32,150 bases of DNA from NCBI RefSeq assembly GCF_020860125.1, contig NZ_JAJBUX010000089.1:1-32150 (forward strand), written 5' to 3'. The notes under the pieces are model-generated. The model had not been told where the DNA came from and searched no databases. It saw nothing but the letters and a program-made list of their open reading frames with translations. This document shows, one piece after another, positions 15,483 through 23,278 of this stretch. The stretch comes from Cloacibacillus sp. Its GTDB lineage: Bacteria; Synergistota; Synergistia; Synergistales; Synergistaceae. How positions within the stretch are numbered: position 1 is the first letter of the stretch; every line of letters begins with the position of its first letter. The position numbers and the translations under genes are program-made.

Positions 15483-18400
15483 ATGGACAAAGGTTTATAC
15501 TTAGAAGACAATATCAGCAAAAAGCCTGCGATAGAGTTGTTGCAAGCTTTGGGATACACCTACATATCCCCGGAAGATTGTATCAAACAGCGTGGTAGCA
15601 AATATGATGTTCTGTTAAAAGACATTTTACGAGGACAGCTGCGCCGCCTCAATCGTTATGCTTATGCGGGTGCAGAAAATGAGTTTTCTGCCTCGAACAT
15701 TGAACGTGCTATCGAGGACTTGAATGAGCCATTAATTGATGGGCTTGTACGCACGAGTGAAAAGATTTACGATGCACTGTTGTTGGGCAAGAGTTACCCA
15801 GAAACAGTAGGTGATGGAAAGCTATTGAGTTTTAATCTCCGATATGTGGACTGGGATCATCCAGAGAATAATCTCTTTCATGTAACAGAGGAATATGCTG
15901 TAGAGAGCCAGGACAAGCAGCATAATGCTCGTCCTGACATTGTGCTGTTTATAAATGGTATTCCTTTTGCTGTAATAGAGTGTAAAGCGCCGCATATTTC
16001 AATGGAGCAGGCTGTTGAGCAGAACATACGCAATCAGCAAAATGAGTATATCCCACAGCTTTATAAGTTCGCTCAAATTGTGTTGGCGACCAATAAAAAC
16101 AATGTAAAATATGCTACCACTGCTACTCCTAAAAAATTCTGGAGTGTTTGGAAAGAACAGGATAGTACTTTCTTGGATAAGGCAATTGAGAAATTCGTTA
16201 CTGATCGAATGGTAACTGAACAGGATAAGAACATCGTTGCCCTTCTGACACCAAGTCGAGCAATGGAATTAATCCGCTATTTTGTTATTTATGATGCAAA
16301 TGTCAAGAAAATATGCCGATATCAACAATACTTTGCCATTAAAGAGATCATTGCCACCATCAATGAACGTACTGAAAGTGGAAATAGGCAGAGCGGTGTT
16401 GTATGGCATACACAAGGAAGCGGAAAAAGCCTGACCATGGTTATGTTGGCGAAGTATATCCTTATGGAAATGGCATCCACTAGCCCAAAGGTAATCATTG
16501 TCACCGACCGCAAAGAGCTTGATAGGCAGATTGCTGCTACTTTCTCACATACCCGCCTGAACCCAGCAAGGGCTACAAGCGGCAGGCACCTTGTAGAGCT
16601 AATCGGAAGTGGTAAGGCCGATATTGTGACTACTATAATCAATAAGTTTGACACTGCCGAGCGCTTGGATACCAAGCATATGTCCAGTGATATTTTTGTA
16701 TTGGTTGATGAAAGTCATCGTTCAAATTACGGTCAACTGTCTACAAAAATGCGATCTGTTTTCCCCAATGCCTGTTATATCGGGTTTACAGGTACGCCTT
16801 TGATGAAAAAAGAAAAAAATACAATGTCTAAATTCGGCAAACTGATTCATAAATACACCATAAAAGACGGTGTGGAAGATGGCGCTATTGTTCCTCTCAT
16901 TTATGAGGGACGCTTTGTGGAGCAGACTGTCGATGAGGCCAATATTGATTTGTGGTTTGAGCAAACTACAAAAAGGTTGACAGATGCGCAAAAACTGGAT
17001 TTAGCCCGCAAGTGGAGCAGTATCCGGCGGCTTACCTCCACGGATGCCCGAATTAAGCGTATTGCGCTCGATATTAACAATCACTTCATTGAAGGATACA
17101 AAGATACAGGTTTCCGAGCGATGTTGGCCACAAATTATAAGCGTGATGCTGTACGCTTTTTAGAGTGTTTCGAGCAATTTGGAGACCTTACTTGTGCTGT
17201 TGTGATATCCCCTCCGGATTTACGGGAGAGTGTTGATGATGTCGACGAGGGGACTGACGATAAAGTACTTGCCTTCTGGCAGAAGATGATGCGGCAGTAT
17301 GGTGATGCTGATACCTATGAGGAGTCAATAAAAAATAAGTTCTGTGATGGCGAGATAGATATTCTTATCGTATGTAGTAAACTGCTGACAGGTTTTGACG
17401 CACCTATTTGCCAAGTGCTCTATATTGATAAGGAACTAAAAGAACATGGCCTCTTGCAAGCAATCGCCAGGACTAATCGTATATGCGAAGGAAAAGATTA
17501 CGGACTGATTGTTGATTATCGAGGACTAATCGAACAGCTCGACACAGCAATGGATTTATACAGCGGTGCTGGGCTTGAGAACTTTGATGGCGGAGACCTC
17601 AAGGGTGTTGTAGTGGACGTCATGTCGGCAGTCGGCAATCTAAGAAGCGCATATTCAAATTTGTGCGAGTTGCTTGTGCCTGTTTTAGAAAAGATGGATA
17701 CTGAAGAAATTGAAGTGTTCCTTTCTGACGATAAGATACGTGAGCAATTTTATAATTTGCTTTGTATTTTCGGAAAAGCATTAAGTGTTGTGCTAAATTC
17801 TGACAAAGTATATGAGGCTATACCCAAAAATGAGCTAAAGAAGTATCAAGATACCTTCATACTGTTTTCAAAAATACGTCGAAGTGTTAAAATCCGATAC
17901 TTTGACGCCATTGACAATAGCGAATATGAACCTTTGATGCAAAACCTATTAGATACTCACTTGTCAGTCTCCAGATTAAAACAGATCACTAGTCCAGTTG
18001 ATATATTGAACAAGGATGGCCTAGAGAAGGAACTGGAAGAATTAGGGTCATTGCGTGCCAAAGCTGATGCTATACACAGCAAAATGACAAAAAGTATTAG
18101 CGAAAAATATGATGAGAATCCAGCTTACTACGACAGCTTTTCAAAAAGGATTAAAGAGGCACTGCAAGAATATAAGGACAAGGTAGTAACGGAATCTGAG
18201 TATTTAGCAAAGATGCGTAGCATCATGGATGATTATCGCCAAGGCGTGACGGATATTTCCTACCCAGTAATGATAAAAGGTAATGTTCATGCACAGGCGT
18301 TTTTTGGGGTAGTGACAGCGATTTTTTCTGAATTTGATGCTGTGATATCTGCCGATGTAACTGCTGAGATGTCTCTTAAAATAACTGAGATTATTGAAAA

Positions 18401-18569
18401 ACACAGCAAAATCGACTGGACGCACAATAAAACTGTTCACGACCGAATTGCTCAAGACATTGACGATTTGTTTTACTATTATGAAAAGGAACATGGATTA
18501 AAGCTTCCTTTTGATGTTATTGATAAAGTTATCGAAAACATCAAAACTGTCGCCTTGAGGAGGTTTTGA
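15483..18569 (+). CDS. hsdR: Type I restriction endonuclease subunit HsdR
   Basis: The 1028-residue motor-nuclease has an N-terminal PD-(D/E)xK nuclease (D152 in RPDIVLF, E166 and K168 in AVIECKAP). The SF2 translocase has Walker A TQGSGKSLTM (about 313-322), DESHRS at about 409, GFTGTPL and a later LLTGFDAP and QAIARTNR. The C-terminal helical domain binds the methylase core. It translocates and cleaves unmethylated DNA. The frame is intact and full length. AGGAGG precedes the ATG. Confidence 0.95.
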   Translation: MDKGLYLEDNISKKPAIELLQALGYTYISPEDCIKQRGSKYDVLLKDILRGQLRRLNRYAYAGAENEFSASNIERAIEDLNEPLIDGLVRTSEKIYDALLLGKSYPETVGDGKLLSFNLRYVDWDHPENNLFHVTEEYAVESQDKQHNARPDIVLFINGIPFAVIECKAPHISMEQAVEQNIRNQQNEYIPQLYKFAQIVLATNKNNVKYATTATPKKFWSVWKEQDSTFLDKAIEKFVTDRMVTEQDKNIVALLTPSRAMELIRYFVIYDANVKKICRYQQYFAIKEIIATINERTESGNRQSGVVWHTQGSGKSLTMVMLAKYILMEMASTSPKVIIVTDRKELDRQIAATFSHTRLNPARATSGRHLVELIGSGKADIVTTIINKFDTAERLDTKHMSSDIFVLVDESHRSNYGQLSTKMRSVFPNACYIGFTGTPLMKKEKNTMSKFGKLIHKYTIKDGVEDGAIVPLIYEGRFVEQTVDEANIDLWFEQTTKRLTDAQKLDLARKWSSIRRLTSTDARIKRIALDINNHFIEGYKDTGFRAMLATNYKRDAVRFLECFEQFGDLTCAVVISPPDLRESVDDVDEGTDDKVLAFWQKMMRQYGDADTYEESIKNKFCDGEIDILIVCSKLLTGFDAPICQVLYIDKELKEHGLLQAIARTNRICEGKDYGLIVDYRGLIEQLDTAMDLYSGAGLENFDGGDLKGVVVDVMSAVGNLRSAYSNLCELLVPVLEKMDTEEIEVFLSDDKIREQFYNLLCIFGKALSVVLNSDKVYEAIPKNELKKYQDTFILFSKIRRSVKIRYFDAIDNSEYEPLMQNLLDTHLSVSRLKQITSPVDILNKDGLEKELEELGSLRAKADAIHSKMTKSISEKYDENPAYYDSFSKRIKEALQEYKDKVVTESEYLAKMRSIMDDYRQGVTDISYPVMIKGNVHAQAFFGVVTAIFSEFDAVISADVTAEMSLKITEIIEKHSKIDWTHNKTVHDRIAQDIDDLFYYYEKEHGLKLPFDVIDKVIENIKTVALRRF

Positions 18570-18575
18570 TTACTT

Positions 18576-19307
18576 ATGCTTAACGACGAGATTAGAACAA
18601 TCTCATTTTCAGGAACGAATATTGAATATCTGCTGAAGCGAAAGCCAGTTAAGAACTTGAATTTGAGGATACATTCTGATTGCAGTATTGTTGTTTCCGC
18701 AAGTGAAAAAATTCCTGTTGATAAGGTCGATACCTTTGTAATGGAAAAAAGTGCCTATATTATTTCATCTTTACAGCGGTTTAAGAGGATTGAAGAATAT
18801 GAAATGCCTCCTAAACGATACATCAGCGGAGAGACATTTGATTTTTTGGGGCGAGGGATTCGACTAAAAGTGCAGCAAGGGACAAAAGATAACGTCTTTT
18901 CGGATGGAATATATCTTTATCTGACGGTTACAGCTCAGGATGATTATTTCAAAAAGGAGAAACTTGTTCAGAAATTCTTAGATAAAGAATGTTGTCGAGT
19001 GTTTTCTGAGACAATACAGCAACTTTTCCCGATGTTTCAAAAGTACGGTGTGAATATGCCAACCCTAAGAATACGCACTATGAAAACAAGATGGGGATCA
19101 TGCTCACCATCCAGAGGTATCATTACGCTCAATAAAAAGCTATTAGAGGCACCGAGAAACTGTATAGAGTACGTTATATTACATGAGTTTTGCCACTTCA
19201 TTCACCCAAATCATTCAAAGCAGTTTTACAGTTTTGTAGCTATGTTAATGCCGGATTGGAAAGAAAGAAAAACTCAGCTCGATAAAAATGCAGTCCATGG
19301 GTTATAA
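18576..19307 (+). CDS. YgjP/WLM-type zinc metallopeptidase (SprT-like)
   Basis: The 243-residue protein has an N-terminal beta-rich part (LKRKPVKNLNLRIHSDCSIVV), then MKTRWGSCSPSRGIITLNKKLL, then the zinc motif HEFCH (H203, E204, H207) followed by PNHS, the DUF45/YgjP signature. YgjP-like proteins are often encoded directly after hsdR in type I loci, but their role there is not established. It begins six bases after the hsdR stop with AGGAGG upstream, so it is the last intact gene of the operon. Confidence 0.88.
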   Translation: MLNDEIRTISFSGTNIEYLLKRKPVKNLNLRIHSDCSIVVSASEKIPVDKVDTFVMEKSAYIISSLQRFKRIEEYEMPPKRYISGETFDFLGRGIRLKVQQGTKDNVFSDGIYLYLTVTAQDDYFKKEKLVQKFLDKECCRVFSETIQQLFPMFQKYGVNMPTLRIRTMKTRWGSCSPSRGIITLNKKLLEAPRNCIEYVILHEFCHFIHPNHSKQFYSFVAMLMPDWKERKTQLDKNAVHGL

Positions 19308-19360
19308 AGCATAGGAGGTGATTAAACTGTAGGGTTTAGCGGAAATAAGTATTGAGAAAT

Positions 19361-19507
19361 ATGCGTGTATTTGGTATGGTTACAATCAAGATTAGCAGAA
19401 AACGAGATGGCAGAAAAGTTGATATAACATCTCTGTTTAACCCGCAAACCTACGGCAAAGACACAGTGAATGCGGTCTATGATAGCGACATAATGATAGA
19501 CTTTTGA
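19361..19507 (+). CDS. Short open frame at island end, unrecognised (possible gene remnant)
   Basis: A 48-codon frame with plausible residue composition (starts MRVFGMVTIKISRKRDGR) lies between the metallopeptidase and the right island end. It has no ribosome site directly before its ATG. A perfect GGAGGTGAT at 19316-19324 stands 36 bases earlier, with no start codon at proper distance. This looks like the site of a lost or truncated gene. No family is recognised. Confidence 0.3.
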   Translation: MRVFGMVTIKISRKRDGRKVDITSLFNPQTYGKDTVNAVYDSDIMIDF

Positions 19508-19558
19508 TAGCAAAAGTTCGGCAACCCGTTAGGATAAAGCTAACTGAAATCATATCGA

Positions 19559-19574
19559 ATCAAATGGAATCAAA
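19559..19574 (-). repeat. Tandem TTTGAT motifs, candidate right arm sites
   Basis: On the minus strand TTTGAT occurs twice (19574-19569 and 19564-19559), 10 bp apart and about 40 bp inside the right att core. This mirrors the pair near the left end in inverted orientation. Confidence 0.35.
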
Positions 19575-19614
19575 GTATCTAAACGAAAAAGCTTAAAAAT
19601 GAGATTAACTCGGC

Positions 19615-19626
19615 GAGTGGGAATAA
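19615..19626 (+). repeat. Right attachment site (attR core)
   Basis: GAGTGGGAATAA matches the guaA end (GAGTGGGAGTAA) at 11 of 12 positions and still spells Glu-Trp-Glu-stop. It is probably the original chromosomal guaA end displaced by island integration. The sequence before it is not guaA coding sequence. Confidence 0.75.
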
Positions 19627-19645
19627 CACCATACACAACAAAGAG

Positions 19646-19678
19646 ACGACCTTCCGCAAACGGGGAGGCCGTTTTTTT
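19646..19678 (+). terminator. Terminator after attR, probably the ancestral guaA terminator
   Basis: ACGACCTTCC pairs with GGGGAGGCCGT (one mismatch and one G-T pair) and is followed by seven T residues. It begins 20 bp after the displaced guaA stop codon, the right place to have ended guaA before the island arrived. Confidence 0.75.
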
Positions 19679-19709
19679 GTCGCCGCATTGTTTCGCCTCT
19701 TTATCTTTC

Positions 19710-19738
19710 TTGCAATTAGACCGACTGCGTGTCATAAT
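19710..19738 (+). promoter_or_regulatory. Promoter of the first hybrid kinase
   Basis: TTGCAA (19710-19715) and CATAAT (19733-19738) are 17 bp apart. The leader to the ATG at 19813 would be about 68 nt. Confidence 0.6.
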
Positions 19739-19812
19739 GAATAAGGTTAATCTTAACAACGCATTTATAATAATAATTAATGAAAGATACCCTTTCTAAG
19801 GAGTTTTTTGCC

Positions 19813-22800
19813 ATGCGCGGACGCGTATTATCTCCTTTTATTATATTTTGTTTAGCGGCACTGTTTTTGTTTTCTGCGTTTTTTTCTTCCGAGGCGTCTG
19901 CTCAGCGGCAGCTGCGCGTGGGATTTTTTCATTTTGACGGTTATCATATGGAGGACGAACAGGGAAACAGGTCCGGTTACGGATATGAATATTTGCAGCA
20001 CATGCTGTTATATGCGGACTGGAAGTATGAATATGTCGGGTACGACAAGAGCTGGAGCGAGATGCTGGGCATGCTGGAGCGCGGCGAGATCGATATCCTC
20101 ACGTCGGCGCAAAAGACTAAAGATCGCGAGAAGCGCTTCGGTTTTTCAAGGAACAGCATCGGCAAGAGCGAGACCATCGTCACCGTAAAATCAGGCAACA
20201 CAAAGTATCTGAACGGCGATTGGCGGAAATGGTCCGGCATCCGGGTTGGCATGCTAAAAAATAATTCGCGCAACGTGAGCTTCGCGGCGTTCGCGCGGGA
20301 AAAGGATTTTTCATATGTGCCCGTCTATTTTAACGATATGCAGAAGATGCTGCGGGAGCTTCAGGACGGTGGTTCCATCGACGCCGTCGTTACCAGTAAT
20401 CTGCGCGCGATCAGCAGCGAATGGGTCATCGCCGAATTCTCCCCGTCTCCCTTCTATATAATTACCCGCAAAGAGGACTCCTCCCTGCTGCGTGAGATAG
20501 ACGACGTCCTTTCCAAGCTGCAGGCCGACGACGTTACTCTGGAAGAATCACTGATGAACAAATTTTATACGCCTAAAAACGGTTCAGAACTCCCCTTCAC
20601 GGCCGATGAACGGAGATATATAGAAAATGCGCGCCGCAGCGGCAGGCGGTTCAAGGCCATGTTAAATCCAGAGTGGGAACCGTTTTCCTATCGTGACGAG
20701 CAGGGGCGTCCCGCAGGGGCTTTCGTTGAAATTGCCAGGCTGATCGCCGCGCGCAGCGGGCTGGAGTTTGAATTTATCTCCACAGCGAACAGAGAGGAAC
20801 ATTTTAAAAAGAAAGAGAGCCGTGAGGCGGACATTATTCTGGATCTCCGCTGCGATTACAATATGGCGGAGAAAAGGGGCTATAGGCTGACAAATCCCTA
20901 TATCCACCTGAACGTTACAAGACTTTCTCTGAAGAATAATCATGGGGACATGAGAACGGTCGCCGCGTTGCGTTTTTCAAACATAACCGAGCAGTTTATA
21001 AAGACGTATTTCCACGAAAAAGACATCGTGTTTTACGATACCCAGCAGGAGTGCGTGGACGCGGTGCTGGCGGGGCGTCAGGACTGCCTGTTCCTCTACG
21101 CGGGCGGCGCCCAGCTAGTGATGAACAGGGATATAACAAACAGCCTTGTCGCCAACGTGATCTACGGGTGGAAGACCTATTATGGCGTAGGGGTCACCTA
21201 CCGTGAACCGCCGCTGCTGGCGTCGATCATGGATAAAAGTATGCGCGGCCTCGAGGAGCGCGAGGTAAACGACATTCTCGCAAAATACACGGCCTTTCCG
21301 CACGAAGATCTCTCTCTGAAGGCCTTTCTTTATAGTAACCCGCTATTCGCCGTAGGGGGGATTTTCGTCCTCTGTATGCTGGCGATAATCCTCGTACTCT
21401 ATCTGACGACGCGCAGACGCCGCGCCGAGGCGCTGGCTCGCGGCAGGGAGCTCAAGCGGTTCATAACCTACGTGTGCGGCGCCAACGACGTGGTAGGCGA
21501 AGTGGACGTCTCAAACGGGACAAGGGTGCTGTACGGCGTATCCGACGGCAGGGTCACGCAGCGGGCGGAAAGTTACAGCCTAGAAAAAGACCTTCTGCCG
21601 CACATTCACCCGGACGACTGCGAAAGGGTCGGGACGCTGCTGGGAGCCGCCAGTCTCGGCAGACTTGCGGATGAGGGCGGGGCGCTCTATTTCGAATGCC
21701 GGGTGAAAAACGGCGGCGAACAATATGAATGGTTTTCTTATACGGTGCTGGCAATGGACAGAGAAAACGCTTCAAGGGCCGGCTTCATGTTCTTCACCCG
21801 CTGTATAGAGGACGCCAAGCGCCGTGAGGATATGAACAGGCGCGCGCTGGTCGACGCGCTGGAGTCGGCGCGCAACGCCTCAAATTCCAAGAGCTCTTTC
21901 CTCTCAAGGATGTCACACGACATTCGCACGCCGCTCAACGCCATCATCGGCTTCACGGCAATTGCCAAGGATAGCCTGTCACCGGCGGCGGAAGATAGAA
22001 ACAAGGCCATCGGCTGTCTTGAAAAGACAGAACTTGCCTCCAGCCATCTTTTGACGATCCTCAACGAAGTTCTTGACATGGCCTCGATCGAAAGCGGAAT
22101 GGTAAAGATCGAGGACCTCCCCTTCAACCTTCCCGGGCTGCTGTCATCCCTCGAAAGCATCTTCTTCACGCAGGCTAGGGAGAATGGGGTCGCTTTCTCT
22201 GTGGAGGCAAAGGGCGTTGCGGGACTGTGCCTTACGGGAGATTCTATGAGGCTGAATCAGATACTGATGAACCTGCTCTCCAACGCGGTGAAATTCACCG
22301 GGAAGGACGGCCGTGTGGCTTTGATGGTCGAGGCGGTGGCGGTGAAAGAGAATAAAGTCTACATACGTTTCACCGTGACCGACACTGGAATAGGCATCGC
22401 ACCGGAGTTTCTCGAACACATATTCGAGCCTTTTGAACAGCAGGATAACTCTATTGCCAGACAATACGGGGGCACGGGGTTGGGGATGTCGATAACGAAA
22501 AACCTCGTTGACATGATGCACGGCGCGATAAGCGTATCGAGCGTTGTCGGAGAGGGCTCATCCTTTTCCGTTGAATTGCCGTTCGGAATATCGGAAGAAG
22601 ACGGCGGAGAGCCGGCGGCTGGCGAGGGAACGCCGGAGGCCGCCGCTGACGAATATGATTTTGAGGGAGCAAGGCTGCTGCTTGCGGAAGATAACGAAAT
22701 GAATATGGAGATAGCGTCAGAGATACTGAAAAGCGGCGGATTCTCCGTTGACTGGGCGAAAAACGGCGAGGAGGCCGTGCGGCTCTTTGAAGCGTCTCCC

Positions 22801-23055
22801 GCCGGGTGCTATAGCGCCATATTGCTCGATATCCAAATGCCGGTGATGGACGGATATGAAGCGGCGCGCCGCATACGCGCCTCGCGCCACCCGGAGTCGG
22901 CCTCTGCCGTGATTATCGCCATGTCGGCCAACGCCTTCGCGGAAGATGTCGCCGCCTCGCTGGCGGCGGGCATGAACGACCATGTGGCGAAACCTATCGA
23001 TCCCACATACTTATTCAAGACCCTGCGCAAGTATATCGGCGGCAAAGCCGGTTAG
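19813..23055 (+). CDS. BvgS-like hybrid sensor histidine kinase with two periplasmic solute-binding domains
   Basis: This is a membrane sensor of 1080 residues. A signal peptide or anchor (residues 6-29) leads to two SBP_bac_3-like domains (about 30-255 and 260-495). They are followed by a membrane helix (about 508-530), a PAS-like region, HisKA with H702 in MSHDIRTPLNA, the ATPase with NLLSNAVKF and DTGIGIAPEF, and a C-terminal receiver with D1006 in LLDIQMPVMDGYE. Such tandem binding domains sense small solutes such as amino acids. The ATG at 19813 is preferred over 19780 because AAGGAG precedes it and the signal peptide then has normal shape. There is no Hpt domain and no separate regulator nearby. 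Confidence 0.92.
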   Translation: MRGRVLSPFIIFCLAALFLFSAFFSSEASAQRQLRVGFFHFDGYHMEDEQGNRSGYGYEYLQHMLLYADWKYEYVGYDKSWSEMLGMLERGEIDILTSAQKTKDREKRFGFSRNSIGKSETIVTVKSGNTKYLNGDWRKWSGIRVGMLKNNSRNVSFAAFAREKDFSYVPVYFNDMQKMLRELQDGGSIDAVVTSNLRAISSEWVIAEFSPSPFYIITRKEDSSLLREIDDVLSKLQADDVTLEESLMNKFYTPKNGSELPFTADERRYIENARRSGRRFKAMLNPEWEPFSYRDEQGRPAGAFVEIARLIAARSGLEFEFISTANREEHFKKKESREADIILDLRCDYNMAEKRGYRLTNPYIHLNVTRLSLKNNHGDMRTVAALRFSNITEQFIKTYFHEKDIVFYDTQQECVDAVLAGRQDCLFLYAGGAQLVMNRDITNSLVANVIYGWKTYYGVGVTYREPPLLASIMDKSMRGLEEREVNDILAKYTAFPHEDLSLKAFLYSNPLFAVGGIFVLCMLAIILVLYLTTRRRRAEALARGRELKRFITYVCGANDVVGEVDVSNGTRVLYGVSDGRVTQRAESYSLEKDLLPHIHPDDCERVGTLLGAASLGRLADEGGALYFECRVKNGGEQYEWFSYTVLAMDRENASRAGFMFFTRCIEDAKRREDMNRRALVDALESARNASNSKSSFLSRMSHDIRTPLNAIIGFTAIAKDSLSPAAEDRNKAIGCLEKTELASSHLLTILNEVLDMASIESGMVKIEDLPFNLPGLLSSLESIFFTQARENGVAFSVEAKGVAGLCLTGDSMRLNQILMNLLSNAVKFTGKDGRVALMVEAVAVKENKVYIRFTVTDTGIGIAPEFLEHIFEPFEQQDNSIARQYGGTGLGMSITKNLVDMMHGAISVSSVVGEGSSFSVELPFGISEEDGGEPAAGEGTPEAAADEYDFEGARLLLAEDNEMNMEIASEILKSGGFSVDWAKNGEEAVRLFEASPAGCYSAILLDIQMPVMDGYEAARRIRASRHPESASAVIIAMSANAFAEDVAASLAAGMNDHVAKPIDPTYLFKTLRKYIGGKAG

Positions 23056-23185
23056 ATAGACGCTTGGGCCAGCCATGACGGCCTCCGAATACGCCTTGCT
23101 TATCGGGGATGAAATCAACGCCCTGGTGCAGAATTGTTACATAAATGTCGGTTTTTCATTGACGGCTAAGTTACCTGCGATGTCA

Positions 23186-23214
23186 TTGTCTTTTGATTTC
23201 ACATACTGTATTAT
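23186..23214 (+). promoter_or_regulatory. Promoter of the second hybrid kinase
   Basis: TTGTCT (23186-23191) and TATTAT (23209-23214) are 17 bp apart, with a leader of about 60 nt to the ATG at 23279. The 130 bases between the first kinase and this promoter show nothing else. Confidence 0.55.
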
Positions 23215-23278
23215 AGGTAAAATTACTTAGTAAGCATGCGGTCGGTCAGTAGAATGGATTTTAAAGGAGTAAATATTC

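Larger units (their letters stand above)
8760..19626. mobile_element. guaA-integrated defence island (about 10.9 kb)
   Basis: The region is bounded by the 12-bp direct repeats at the guaA 3' end and at 19615. Inside are an IS3-family element and a type I restriction-modification operon with Kiwa genes, written in AT-rich sequence quite unlike the GC-rich genes on both sides. A strong terminator follows directly after the right repeat, where the original guaA terminator would be expected. Tandem TTTGAT motifs lie near both ends in opposite orientation, like integrase arm sites. No integrase gene or clear remnant is present, so the element is probably fixed. Boundaries are inferred from the repeats. 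Confidence 0.7.

Noticed and set aside
19780..19812. ATG at 19780 as start of the first kinase
   Set aside because: No ribosome site precedes it; AAGGAG is positioned for the ATG at 19813, where a normal signal peptide begins.
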